A stretch of DNA of 64,000 nt, taken from assembly GCA_027625915.1 (NCBI GenBank), contig JANTQA010000021.1, positions 1,798,001 to 1,862,000 of the forward strand, written 5' to 3'. The position numbers and the translations under genes are program-made. The DNA is from Anaeramoeba flamelloides (Eukaryota; Metamonada; Anaeramoebidae). A model generated the notes under the pieces. The model saw nothing but the letters and a program-made list of their open reading frames with translations. It ran no database searches and was not told the origin of the DNA. Shown here one piece after another: positions 47,026 to 59,170 of this stretch; positions within the stretch are counted from its first letter, which is position 1, and every line of letters begins with the position of its first letter.

Positions 47026-47906
47026 TTATTTTGTTTTGGGAGGCTTTAATGGTAGCAGTAGAAAATAAGTAAATTGTATTTTGCCAAATAGGGTATTAAA
47101 AAGAGAAGAAAAAAAAAAGAAAAGAGAAGAATTTACCCTGATTATTAAAGTGTAAAAAAAAAATATTAATAAATATGCTGTAATAATGGTAACAATTTCC
47201 ATGGGCCAACCACGATCAGGGATCTTGATTATCATTTTTTTTTTTGAAAGATGAATGTAAGCCAAGAAATAAATTATACAAAAATAAAAAGGTATGGAGA
47301 AAAAAGTGACTAATTTAAACCAACCATATTTTGTTGTTGCCTCAATAAAAAAGATTAAAGACGCAATCAAAGGTGCAACATATAAAAAAAATAGTGAGAC
47401 TTTTAACCGATCGAACAACTTTCGATGAAAAAGAAGACTCATCGCCTTTGTTGTTTTTGTTGATTCATAATATTTTTTTCTTGTCTCAAAATATTTCCCA
47501 ATAACAGATCTGCTTTTGTTGTAATTGCCTTCGTTTTGAAGAAATTCTTGGATCTTTTCTTGTGGTACCAGATTTTTCTGAACCGATTGGTCGGTGTTGT
47601 GATCATAAGCGACATATTGAAAATAATGATCTGAATGATGGTTCAAAAGAAGATTATTCCAGATTTCAGACGAAGAGAGAATATTATTGAACCGAAGATC
47701 GACACACGACAAATATCCTAAATGGCGAGGGGAGTCAACTTTTTTGAAGATTTCCAAAATCACTTTTGAAAAAGAAGAAGTAAAAATTTAAAAGAAATTT
47801 TTGTCCTTACAGTTATTTGTTTTTGTTATTGTTGGTTTGTTTGTTTGTTTGGAAAAGGTGTGTTTTTTAAATTACTTTCATCGGGTAATGAAACGAAATT
47901 AGTCAT
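47026..47906 (-). CDS. F-box protein with three membrane segments
   Basis: Exon 1 is 47876-47906 (MTNFVSLPDE plus one base) and ends at A|GTAATT. Exon 2 starts at 47762 after CAAAAG; A plus TG restores Met, giving LPDEMILEIFKKVDSPRHL then GYLSCVDLRFNNI, a clear F-box (family: LPDEILLEIFKYL). F-box proteins recruit substrates to SCF ubiquitin ligases through Skp1. After a polar middle, exon 2 has hydrophobic segments LFFLYVAPLIASLIFF, FFSIPFYFCIIYFLA and IITAYLLIFFFYTLII, so the protein is probably membrane-anchored, with the F-box likely cytosolic. Exon 2 ends at AGG|GTAAAT (47137). The likely last exon is PPKTK then TAA (47026-47043) after TTAAAG; reading through this 93-bp intron also stays open. 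Total about 224 residues. Confidence 0.65.
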
Positions 47907-48090
47907 TTTCACAGTTTTACAAAAAATGAAATCTGATGAAATTTTAAATAAATTGTTATTTTTCCTGTTTCTTCAGTGAACAATTACAGAGATAACATTC
48001 TTCCATTAGTTGTAATGTTTAAATGTGGTAACTAGAAATCATAGACTTCAAGACTAATCATTTCATATTTTTTGATTTGAGAGTCAAATT

Positions 48091-48649
48091 TAAGGTTTAC
48101 AATAGCGAAATTTGAAAAAAGATTATGCTGTGTGGTTTGTGACCAAGTATTCATTTGGTTCTTAGCTGATAGTTCTTGTGATTGGTATGGGTTTTCATAG
48201 TGGTTCAAAATTGCAATTTTGGACAAATTTATTGTTTTTTCTTTCTAAATCTGAATTGAAGAGTGTAAGATTAATTGTTTAGTTAGTCTTCAAGAATAAA
48301 TTTTGAATTTTGTGTTGGGGAAAAGAATCTTGATTTACTTTTTAGTCAATTAACTAAAATGAAAAAAAAAAATTTTATTTAAAAGTCCAAACGAAAGCAA
48401 TCCTAATTAAAAATTTCAATCAAAAATCTAAAAACCACATTTTTTTATAACTTACATTCCTATATATTAGTCTTTTACTCTTCAATTCGGATTTTGAAAG
48501 AAAAAAAATAAATTACTAAAATTGCCATTTTGAACCACTCTTAAAACTCATACCAAGCTGAAGAACTATCAGATAAGAACCAAATTAGTACTTGGTCACT
48601 AACCACACAGCATAATCTTTTTTCAGATTCCAGGGATTGTAAACCTTAA
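48091..48649. mobile_element. Foldback element with 190-bp arms
   Basis: The arms 48091-48290 and 48460-48649 are inverted copies, about 85% alike in the outer 130 bp (AACCAAAT, ACTTGGTCAC, AACCACACAGCATAATCTTT in both). The spacer is about 170 bp. One arm carries a 64-codon open frame (48032-48226, minus) which I take to be chance. It lies about 185 bp upstream of the F-box gene. No relative was seen elsewhere in the window. Confidence 0.65.
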
Positions 48650-48689
48650 GGGGGTAACAAACCAAAAATTAAAAAAATCTTCTTGTAAA

Positions 48690-49770
48690 TTTAATAACTA
48701 TATCAAAAAAATTTTATCCAAATCTAGAAATTGAACATTGTGTAAAAATCTGATTATTTCTAAATCAAACTAAGTTTTTATACTATTTTGAGAAATCAAT
48801 TATTATTTTTTCACAAAGTTTTGATCCATTTTTATTTATTTTAGAAAAGTTCAAAATTCAACATATTTATTTATAAATATTTAGAAAAAAAAATATTTAC
48901 TTTGTAGAAGATTGAAATTTTATAGCCTGTGATCGAAATATTTAAAAATAAACTTTAAAAATAAAACATCAAGTTTTGAAATAATTCAGTATAAAAAATC
49001 CAATTAATTTCAGAAAAATTACAAAAACTATGGTAAACTTGTAAAAAACAATAATTTCTTTGTTTAAATAACAATTCAAATCAATTTTTTCTGGTTTTTA
49101 TGAACAAAAATATAAGAAAAAAAAAATCAAATAAAAAATTTTATCAAAAAACTAATTTCAAACCTGGCTATTTCAACTTATACCTTGAGAGAAATACTTT
49201 TTTATTTGATTGTTTTTTATCAATAATTAATTAACTAATTTTAATTTACATATGGGGTTATTAATAAGCCAGGGTTAAATTTGTCAATAGATTTTACAAT
49301 TGTTTCTTAATTTTTTAAATCATTTTCAAACAAATAAAAGGATTTCAAATTAATAATTATAATAAAAAAAAAAATAGTATTTTAGATATTACCGTATAAT
49401 TTATTTTAAAAATAATGATAATTCCTTAACTATACTCTGAATATTTGAAAAAGAATTTTGCTTAATTGTTTTAATTTCAAGAAATATAATAAATATGTTT
49501 AAATAAAATAAATGATCAATATTTTTAGATTGCCAATGATTCTTTATTTGATTTATTTTGATTGTATTTTTTAAAAAGGGGTTGGGAATTAAATGGTTAC
49601 ATGTTCATAAAGACTCTTGGTAATTACTAAAAGTGATATTTCTTCAAAATTAATTTTTTTTTTAATTAATTTGATCAAAAATTCGACAGAAAAGATAAGG
49701 ATCTTTTGACTGAGAAGTTTAATTGGAAAATATTTAACTCTGTTCAAAATGTTTACCCATCTCTCTTAAA
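48690..49770 (-). repeat. Dispersed repeat F, copy 3 (inverted)
   Basis: Its reverse complement follows 690-1850 block by block (AAAATTTCAATCTTCT, AATATGTTGAATTT, TTTGAAAATGATTTAAAA). Confidence 0.6.
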
Positions 49771-51896
49771 ATGATAAAAGAATTTTTTTTTTCTCAATTT
49801 TGATCGTATTCTTGTGAAAATAAACACTTTATTGACTTGTGTGGTAAATAAGTTTTACTAGTTCTAAATAGAAAATTGTGATCGGTGCAAAATGAAAAGA
49901 ACAATCAAAATAAAAATACTTTCAAAACTTTTTATATCTTTCAGCTTGGCAGTCTTCAAAATTTCAGTTTCTGGTATTATTTCTTTTTTTTGTTTTTTTA
50001 AAATATTATTTAATCGATGAAAGTGTTTAATAGGTCCAAGAAGGCTAATAAAAAATTTATTTTTAAAAAATCAAAATTAGGAATTTGTTTAGAATTTTTT
50101 TAAAGACTAAGTTTATCATGGAAATTTTAAGTATTATATATTTCTATCAAGTTTTAGTGGTTGGTAATTCTGAAAAATAATATTTCAGTTGGATTTAAGA
50201 GTGGAAAAATAATATATAATTATTAAATTTTTGAGTATTTATTTAAAAAAAAAAAACAGTTTTGGAACCTACATTTCTTTGAGAAAATTTCTACCGGTTT
50301 GAAATCGAAAAATCTTGAGACATTATTTGATGATTTGTTATTCTTTATTTTTGGTGGTTGGTTAAGTTGGGGGGTTCTAAAAATTATTATATATATATAT
50401 ATATATATAAATATAAATTAGATTTCATAAGTTTTAACTCACTTTATAATATTAACAAAAGTTCTTTTGAGGGTGGTTCTGTGTTTATTAAAGTATTTTT
50501 CTAAAAAAATATTATCAAATTTCTGATTTAAAATCGTTTTTATCATTTTTTCTAATTTTGTGATAATTTCATCAAAGTTTTACTTTTTCAATTTTTTTTT
50601 TCTTTTTCTTCTTCTTTTTTAAAATTTTTCTATTTCTTTTTTTTTTTTTTTAAAAAATCATGATGAAAAAAAAAAGATCTTCAAAAATACAAATAATCAC
50701 TCTAAAAATTGAGACTATTTAATTTCATTTAAAATGGATATAATTATTCATAAAAAATATTGTTGTTAAGCTTTTTTTCAGTGGAATTTGGGTAATAAAA
50801 ATCTGTAATATTTATTACAAAAATTATCATCAACTTTTTTTTTGTTTTTGCTTTTATGTTTTTTTTTTAAAATTTTAAAATATGTGATTTTTATCGATTT
50901 AAAATGATTTAAAAGTGTATTAAAAATCAAATTTACTTATTAATTGTTCTTAAATACGAAAGGGTATATTTTTTTTTTTTTTTTTTTTTCAATTTATTAT
51001 TTCAGGTCATTCACAATTTTTGAAATAGTGTTTATATATACAACCTTATTAACTTATTATTAAAATTAACAAATATTAACATTTTTCTTGAGAAAACTCT
51101 TTTTGGCAAAGAAAATCAAGTCGGTTTTTTTTTCACTTATATTATCTTATTACCATATATAAAACTCTTGACTAAATATTTTAAGTTTTAATTAACAAGT
51201 TTTGAATTTTTCCAAAAACTTATAATATCAAGATATCAGTTCTGTGGATTGGTAATAGTAATAATTATCATTAAAATAAAAAAAAAAAATAGAAATATTA
51301 TCAAATATGCTGATTTTAAATAACCATGATTAATTGTTTAATCACTGAATGGGGGAAAGGAAATGAAATATCGCTTGAACATTTAACTTTCTGGTGCTTT
51401 TATAAATTATCTAAAATCAAAAAAAAACATTTTTTTCTGATCTTCAACACTAAGATATTTGATTTATTTTTAAAAGCTTTTGAAAATAATTCAAAATTTT
51501 AATTAGAAAGCATTGGTACTGGCTATTACTAATAAGAAAAAACCAATCAATCAAATTTCTTTTTACCCCTTCCAAAAATATTGCTGTTGTCAAAATAATA
51601 CCTGCTGGAAAGTCAATCCAAGTTTCTCAATAAAAATATATGTTTTTAAGTTATAGAAGACCTATACATCAACCGATCAAAGAAACTAATAATAAACCAT
51701 AAGAAAATATGGTATTGGTTTCTTAAAGTTCTATTATTTAAAAATAAATTAGAAAAATAAAGGATCAAATTAGAAAAATTATCTCAAAAAATAAAAGTTA
51801 ATTTTTTGATAAAATTTTTAAAATCAAAAAATCAAAAAAAATTAAAAAAAACTGAGAAAATTATGGAAAAATTTTGAACATAAAGCATTAATAATT
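49771..51896. other. Gene-free stretch with microsatellite
   Basis: AT-rich; a (TA)n run at 50389-50412 and long T-runs near 50635 and 50971. A short protein-like frame (NIAVVKIIPAGKSIQVSQ, plus, about 51575-51632) stands alone. Confidence 0.3.
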
Positions 51897-51988
51897 TAAA
51901 TTTTTACGAAAAAAATCAAGGAGTTTACTTTCAAAATGGATTTCAAATTAGGTATCCCACCATGTGGTGAATTGGATGTTCCATTAAA
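51897..51988 (+). CDS. Short open frame, possibly a last exon
   Basis: Reads KEFTFKMDFKLGIPP then CGELDVPLKQ and stop, with unusually varied codons for this AT-rich area. It may be a terminal exon or chance; the other strand is also open with a GTAAAC donor. No domain recognised. Confidence 0.2.
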
Positions 51989-52984
51989 ACAATAAAAAAA
52001 AAAAGCACAGATTATATTATGAAATAAGGATTATAGTTGTTGGGCATGCATTATTTTGATCACTGTTAAGAAAAAAAGAAGTTTTGGGTGATTCATTAAA
52101 GTTCTCAATTTAAAATATTGTTTGATTTGGAAAGTACAATTAAACTGTAATATATTTTTCAAAATCGCAAAATATATTTTTAAAACTTGAGTTAAAGAAA
52201 AATGCTCAAGTTTTTCAAAAAAAAAATAAAACTGATTTACAAAAACAATACACAAATATTCACAGGGGTTATTGCAGCAACTGTATTGCATTTGGATAAA
52301 TAATAAATAAAGGTAATTATCCCCTTAACAAAAAAAAATCTTTATTGTTTTTCGAGAGAAAGAAACGAAATTTTAGTTTCCTTTTTGAGTTAAGAAATAA
52401 TTTTTGTGAAAAAAAAAAAAGCAAGAAAAAAAATCCAAAAAACACACTTTTATTGGAACTTTCATCAACACACGAATAAAAAACCACTTTCATTTCAAAA
52501 TTGAAAAACTTGGTTTGAATTGAAATAACGGGATGGATTTTTATTTATTGATTTTATAAAGTTATTACACAATAAATAAAAACCAATTTCAATGAGAATG
52601 AGAAAAGAAGTGGTTCAGTTCCCATTTACAAATAAAATATTCAAACCCTCACAACAAACATTTTAATAAATTGGAAGGTAAAAAGCAAATTCACGAAATT
52701 GAAAATAAAAACTTTTTAAAAAATAAGTTCTCATTGTTCTATTTCAAAAACCGAGAAACAAACAACAACTGAAAAAAAAGAATCAAGAAAAGACTTTTTT
52801 TTTTTTGAATAATTTTAATTCCATCAATCCCAATCCTAACATAATTTTCTTGAACACGGATCAAAAGAAATCACTATACAGAGCTAAAAACTGTACAGTT
52901 TTTTTCTTAAAAGATTATCGGAATTCAATTTAAACTTTACAAACAAAGGAATTTTGTTAGGTTATTCTTTCATTTTTTCTTCCT

Positions 52985-55518
52985 ATGTCAAACAAATCTT
53001 TAAAAAAAAATATTTTACCTTTTAAAAGGCGCTTTATTCAAACACAAAGACTGAGGTACCAAACACTTCTTCCAGAAATTCTGACTGTCGAAACAAAAGT
53101 CGAGTCTACTGGTATTCTTTCTGAATGCAGTGGTAAAGTCGAAGAAGTAAAAAAAGGATTTCCTAATCTATATGGCAGACCTGTTCTTCATTTTGTCAAA
53201 AACAAAGAAGAAAATGTCGAACACAAACCAATTAAAGTACATATCTTTTTTTCTTTTGTTTTTTTTTTTACTTTTTTTTTTTTTTTTTACAATTTTTGCA
53301 AATTTTTGCTTTTTGTTGTTTCTGTTTTGTTTTAAAAAGTGGTCGTTGAAAAGTCTTCAGATCTCATGGATTTTTTCAGACAGTTCTGAATAGAAAAAGA
53401 GTTAATGTCTTTCAAATTTAACTGCGACTTTTAGTCAAAATAAAGATTTCGATCCAAAAAAATGTTCATCTTCAACTTTTATAATTTGTTCAATAGGGAC
53501 AAAAACATAAAACGAAACTTTGAAAAACAGAAACATCAAAATCAATTATTTTCAACAAACAATTCCTCTTTAAAACCATTTATTCTCTTATTATTACCAA
53601 AAAATCAAAAAAAAAAAACAAAAAATCACTTTTAAAGGTTGCAATTGTATTTAGTGGCGGACCAGCCCCAGGTGGCCATAATATCATTGTTGGACTTTAT
53701 GATCTTATTAAGAGCCATAACAAAAACTCTGAAGTGTGGGGTATCTATCATTCAATGACAGGCCTCCTCGAAGAACGATATATTGTCTTGACTGACGAAA
53801 TTATTGATCAATACCGAAACATTGGTGGGTTTAATATGATTTTAACAGGCCGTAAATACACAGATCCAGAGATTGCCTTACCTGCCTTTTCAAAGTTCTG
53901 TAAAAAGTCTGGGTTGAATGCCTTAGTTGTTGTTGGTGGCGATGGCTCCAACACAAGAGCATCAGAATTGGCAGAGTACTTATTACAAAATAATGAAGAC
54001 GTTCGAGTTGTTGGAATTCCAAAGACTATTGATGGTGATATCAAAAATAGATTTATCGAAACCTCATTTGGTTTGTTTTTTTTTTTTTTTTTTTTTTTTC
54101 GTTCTTTCTTTTGTGCTTTATCCTTGATCTTTTCTCGTTTTTATTTTTTAAAAAAACAATTACAGTCAGTTCCACTTTTAATACACAAACTTTCAAGGAA
54201 ATTTAAGACACCAAAAAATCTCAAATTCAGGCAATACAAAATTTGTAATTTTTTTTTTTTTTGCAAATTATTTTACGAGTTTTTCTGAATTTTGTCCCTT
54301 CATTTGAGATTTTTTTTTTTGCCTTAAATTTCGTTAAAAATTTGTGTCTTAAAAGTGGATCTGGCTGTAAAGTTTACCTTTATTTCAATCATTACAAAAT
54401 GGAAATTGTATTGTGACCCTAAAAATATTAACAATGTCTCGAACTAAAACCTTTTTATTCTAAATTAAACTGAAAAATGAACCTAATAAATTATAGGGTT
54501 TGATACTGCAACCAAGGTCTATAGCCAGCTGATTGGTAATATCATGATTGACGCACTCAGTTCTGAAAAATATTGGCATTTCATTAAGGTCATGGGAAGG
54601 TCTGCAAGCCATGTAGCCTTAGAGTGTGCACTTAAGACCCACCCTAACATGGTCTTGATCGGGGAAGAGATTGAGAAGCAAAACAAAACCTTAAATGATG
54701 TAATTAATGACATTTGTGATTTAATTGTGGAAAGGAGCAAAAAGGGCTTCAACCATGGTGTCTTGATCATCCCAGAGGGGCTGGTTGAATTTATTCCAGA
54801 GTTCAGTATTTTAATCAACGAAGTGAACAAAATCGTTAAGGAAAGCCCCGAAAGAGAAGAAAGATGGACAAGAGAAGAGATGATCGAAAAATTAACAGGA
54901 AACTCCTTGAAATTATATAGCGGCCTCCCAAAGGGTATCGCAAGCGAATTGCTGTATTCTAAAGATTGGTGTGGCGATATCTCATTAAGCAAAATCGCAA
55001 CAGACAAATTGCTGAAATGGTCGTGTAAAAAGGAATTGAAAAAGCGCGAATTCAATAACTTCAATTGTATGACCCATTTCTTTGGCTATGAGGGAAGATG
55101 CGGCTACCCTTCAAACTTTGATAGTGACTATTGCTACGTACTTGGCAACACCGCAGGGAGATTCATCGAAGCCGGTGTCACCGGTGTAATGTGTGGCGTC
55201 AACGGCACCTGGAAATCGACTGACGAATGGATCCCATTTGGAATGCCATTCCCAGAAATGTTTTTAATGCAAAAAAAGAAAGACAAAATGCACCCCCAAG
55301 CCAAAAGAATTTTGGTCGACCTTGAAGGCGCCCCTTTCAAAACCTTATTGAAATACCGTGAAATTTGGAGACTCAATGACGACTATTATGCAATTGGACC
55401 AATTCAATTCTCTGGGGATACTAAGGACGAACGTTCAATTACCCTCTTGTTAGAACATAACAATAAAAAAAATTGGATGGACAAAGTTAGAGAAAAACTC
55501 GAGCAAGACGAATTTTAA
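52985..55518 (+). CDS. PFP: Pyrophosphate-type 6-phosphofructokinase (long PFP clade), three exons
   Basis: Exons 52985-53236, 53638-54070 and 54497-55518 give 568 residues, the usual size for this clade. The enzyme phosphorylates fructose 6-phosphate in glycolysis, in most relatives with PPi and reversibly, as in many anaerobic protists and plants. Motifs: SGGPAPGGHN (90-99) for the phosphoryl donor, PKTIDGD (212-218) with the catalytic Asp, FGFDTA (228-233), MGRSASH (261-267) for fructose 6-phosphate, and GYEGRCGYPSNFD (near 425). The donor-site motif is GGDGSN (184-189), where PPi enzymes normally have GGDDSN; Gly is typical of ATP enzymes. The Lys of PKTIDGD is kept. Intron 1 is 401 bp (GTACAT...TTAAAG, phase 0); intron 2 is 426 bp (GTTTGT...TTATAG, phase 1) and contains repeat L. 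The G+C content is higher than in its surroundings, as expected of a well-expressed gene. Confidence 0.93.
54163..54367. mobile_element. MITE-like repeat L, copy 1, in intron 2 of the PFP gene
   Basis: Ends CAGTCAGTTCCACTTTTAA and, reversed, CAGCCAGATCCACTTTTAA, each flanked by TA. CAGT ends and a TA target are typical of Tc1/mariner-type elements. The interior matches 62990-63172. Confidence 0.7.
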
Positions 55519-56317
55519 AAACAAAATAGCTTATCTTTGAATACTTTTTTATTGGATTATCACAAACCCCTTTTATTCTACTCACATTGTTTTTCATTTT
55601 ATTTTTTTATTTTTTATTATTTTTATTTTATTCTCTTAAATATAAATCTCTTTTGTTTTGATTGATATTTTTTTTTTTGTTTTGATTTGGTTTTTATTTT
55701 ACAGTACGAGGGCTTTTTAGCTCACAGTATAAGATTAAATAGAAGGCACAAAATAATCAAAATAATGCAAAAAAAAAAAAAACAATAACACATAAAAAAA
55801 GGTTTGGCTGTAATAATGCATAATCCCGTTTTTTACTACAAACCAAACAATAGTCTAAAAAAAAAAGTATGTCTTAAATTTCAAGAATTGCCCCTTAAAA
55901 TAAGATTTTGTTTGTCTATTATTTAAATAATTAGAGTGTGCGTTAATAAGTGCGTGGAATGTATTTTTTTTTTTTTTTCAGATTTATTTTTTGGATTTTT
56001 ATTTTTTCTCAAAGCATTTTTTTTTTTTCATTCCTTTTTTTCTTCGTGTTGGAATAAACTTCTTGAAAGTGTTGTGAGATTGCGTGGAACGCTGTAGGGA
56101 GCAGATCCATGTTCTTTTTTTTTTTTTTTTTAACTCGAAGATTGTCTATAAAAGCTGGACTATTATGTGAATATTTCAGATAATTATCTTTTCTTAGGAA
56201 GTGGATCTATTTATAAATTGTTTAAATAAAATTAAGTAAAATATTAATACTGATTAAACCAAAATAGTATTATGGTATTTATTACAAAATAAACACCCTT
56301 TCACTTAAGGTTCTCCA
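55519..56317. other. 3' region of the PFP gene
   Basis: Very T-rich first 150 bp, then AT-rich DNA. No gene or repeat supported. Confidence 0.3.
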
Positions 56318-56720
56318 GCCAAAAATGAAAAAGTCACATTATTTTTAAGAATCAACCAAACTTAGATTGTTTCGAAATAATAAAAATTTTATTAGTGGCT
56401 ATAATCAACAAAGAAAAGCCTGGACAAACTATAAATTTCAAAAAAAAAAAAATGTTAAAAAAAATTTTTTGGGCACTTTTCATTGGAACATCTCGTGCAA
56501 AATTCTCTATTTCTTTAGGAAATTAAAATTGTTGACAATAAATTTTTTACTTGTAAATGTAGAAATGATAAAAGAACAAAGATAACCTAACTTTTCTTAA
56601 AGTTAATTTGGAGTTTTAAATATTTTTTTTTTTCAAATTTAATTTTTCAAAAAAAAATAAAAAAGAAAAGAAGAAAAAAAAAAAAATTTACAAAATGAGA
56701 AAAAATGAAACAATCCCAAT
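56318..56720 (+). repeat. Dispersed repeat I, copy 2
   Basis: Matches 6062-6500 (CCAGCCAAAAATGAAAAA at the start, GTTAATTTGGAGTT near the end, then an A/G-rich tract). Confidence 0.55.
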
Positions 56721-58789
56721 GAAAAATTTGTAGTTTATTATTCTGATATTTGGTATTAATTTGTTATTTTGATAAAGAAAGGAATGGTTGTGCGAGTTTA
56801 TTCACTTTAAAGTTCTGATCATTAAAATATGGAAAGTTTTTTTTTTAACATTAAAGTTGTCTGGCAATTTTCATTTTTTAGTGTTTCTGCATTCAGTAAT
56901 AATTTATTTTATCGTGGGAATGTTTCAAAACTAAAGCAATATTTAAAGAGGCGTGTTATTATAGTTGTTGTTGGGTGTGAGTTTGGGGATTATTTTTATT
57001 GTCTCTCTTTGAAAATTTAGTTTTTTTTTGGATTTTTTATTTGACAAAAATTACTTTGATTATTAAAAAGTTTAAAATCTTGACAAATAAATTTAAAAAT
57101 TGAAATTTAGTTATATAAAATACTCAAAATGAATTCTATCGAGATGAAATTAAATTAGTCTATAAAAAAGAATTAATTAAGATACCTAAGAATAACTTAT
57201 TAATATAGGTTTTTTGAGATTGGCAACTATTAACATTTTTACAATAAAAACACTTTATTTAATATTTTAAAGAACTGATACATCTGTCATTTTTCTTCTT
57301 ATAATTCTAGTATTACGTGTAATAAAAAAATCAAAGATAAAATTTTATCAAAATTGGTTCATTATCAAAGAATTGATAAAAAAATCAAGATCTATCCATT
57401 TAGTTTGAAAAAGATCTATGAAAATTAAAAATAATTAATCAAATGCAACTAGTTACCATACTCTCTTCATACTAGTTTTTAGTAAATCATTTAAATCATG
57501 AAAACTGATTGAAAATGAAAGTAAAAAAAAGATTTTTTTTTTTCAAATTGAATGATTTAAAAAAGAAAAGAAAAAAAAAAAAGAAAAAAGAAAAAAGTAA
57601 AACTCAAAAAAAAGTACTAAAGGAGACCCAATTAAACTAACTTTCATAATAAATGGCCCAATTTTTTTTATATGTTGTTTACTTTTTTTGATTTTATTTT
57701 TAGATTAAAATTAAATATTTCTAGTGGATAGAACTAAATATTAAAATGATAGTTTTTTTATTATCATAGAAAACTTTAATTTATAAAAATATATATTTTC
57801 AAAATTTGATTTTCAATGTGCCAATGATTTTGAAATGGAGTTTATTTTGATCTAAAAATTGAAATTTTTAATTTGAGAAGAACAATGAATTAAATCATAG
57901 AATATATTCTATTTCTTCAATAAAACTGGGCCCCTTTGAATGAAAAAGAGATTATGATTATCAAAATTTTTCCAAAAAAGGTAGAAAAAAAATTGCACTC
58001 GTTTTTTTCTAGAAAATGAGGTGACAAACAAATTACAAGAGAAAAAGCGGAATATGGCAGAGAAACAAACCATTTTCAAAACAATAAAACACAATTTAAC
58101 TTTTTCCTTCTCTGGGAAGGTTAAAATTATCAAAATCTCTCTGGAAATGTGTTTTTACAACCAAAGATGAAAAAATAATAACTTTTTTTTTCAATCCTTG
58201 AAAAATATCTTGATAAAATTTTGATAAGAAAATTTTATATCCGTATTTTACTCAATGATTTGTATATTTTAATGATATTTTTAGAAAAAAAGATTTAGTA
58301 AACTTGCAAAAAAAATAATATAAATAAAAGGGAAAACATAAAAAGAAAAAGAAAAAACACGCAAAAGATAATTTCTAAAAATAATTCTTATTCTTAAGAA
58401 ACAGTTTTAGTGGGCACCCTATCTATAAAATTATAATTTAAAGCTGATCAAAGTTCCCGAATTCATTTGATCTATAACTAGTCTAATATTTTAACACCTT
58501 TATTGAAATAAATTATATCAATCGATCCAGAAATTTTCGAAATAAAAGGAAATAACGACCAACATATTCAATACTCTGGAGAAAAAGAGAAGACTTGGAC
58601 ATGTTTTACCTTTTATAAATATTTTCTAGACCCTCTTTTATTTATACTTTTTATTTCGTTTTTTTCTTTTCTTTTTTTTTAAACATTTTTTTCAATTCAT
58701 TGTTTAAAAAAAATATAATTAATTAAGTTTTATCTATCTACATCAACGAAAGTAAAAAAATGTACAAAAATTTTATTTAGGGTTTTAAA
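56721..58789. other. Gene-free stretch
   Basis: AT-rich. A weak echo of repeat I (GATCTAAAAATTGAAA near 57850) but nothing codable. Confidence 0.3.
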
Positions 58790-58990
58790 AAGTGTCATCA
58801 AGTTCCATAGGGTACCTTAGAGTGACTAGGTTTTCCAGAATTCAAAAGAACAGTGAAAAATCAAAGATTTTACTCTATTCTTTTGAATTCTGGAAAAGCT
58901 AATAGCTGTTTTTTTTAATTAAAGAAATGAATAGAAAATTTCTTGAAATTTACATTTAATTTCTCAAATTAAAAAAAAACTAATTACAAA
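58790..58990 (+). repeat. Repeat H, copy 2, with perfect hairpin
   Basis: Contains a perfect 20-bp inverted repeat, TTTTCCAGAATTCAAAAGAA at 58831-58850 and its inverse at 58878-58897, with a 27-nt loop. Sequence outside (GGTACCTTAGAGTGACTAGG) loosely resembles the GC-richer blocks at 5243. Confidence 0.5.
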
Positions 58991-59162
58991 TCACAAGATA
59001 ATTTTTTTGGATCATCTTATTTGAAAAAAATATTAAAAAAAAAAAAAAAAAAAAAAAATGAATTAATATTTAGCTTTTTATATCTTTGAAAATAGAAAAA
59101 AAAATCAAAAAGTTTTTTTTAAAAGAGTTTCTTTTGATGTTCAAGAACCGAAAAACAGATAT

Positions 59163-59169
59163 AAAAAAA
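59163..59169 (-). terminator. Pol III terminator T-run of the tRNA gene
   Basis: Seven T on the minus strand directly after the tRNA 3' end. Confidence 0.7.
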
Positions 59170-59170
59170 C

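Noticed and set aside
48032-48226. 64-codon frame in one arm of the foldback element
   Set aside because: It lacks an ATG at its upstream end, and the other arm carries stops at the matching places; chance openness is likelier.
52031-52291. 86-codon minus-strand frame upstream of the PFP gene
   Set aside because: No recognisable domain and biased composition; it lacks an ATG, and no exon structure fits.
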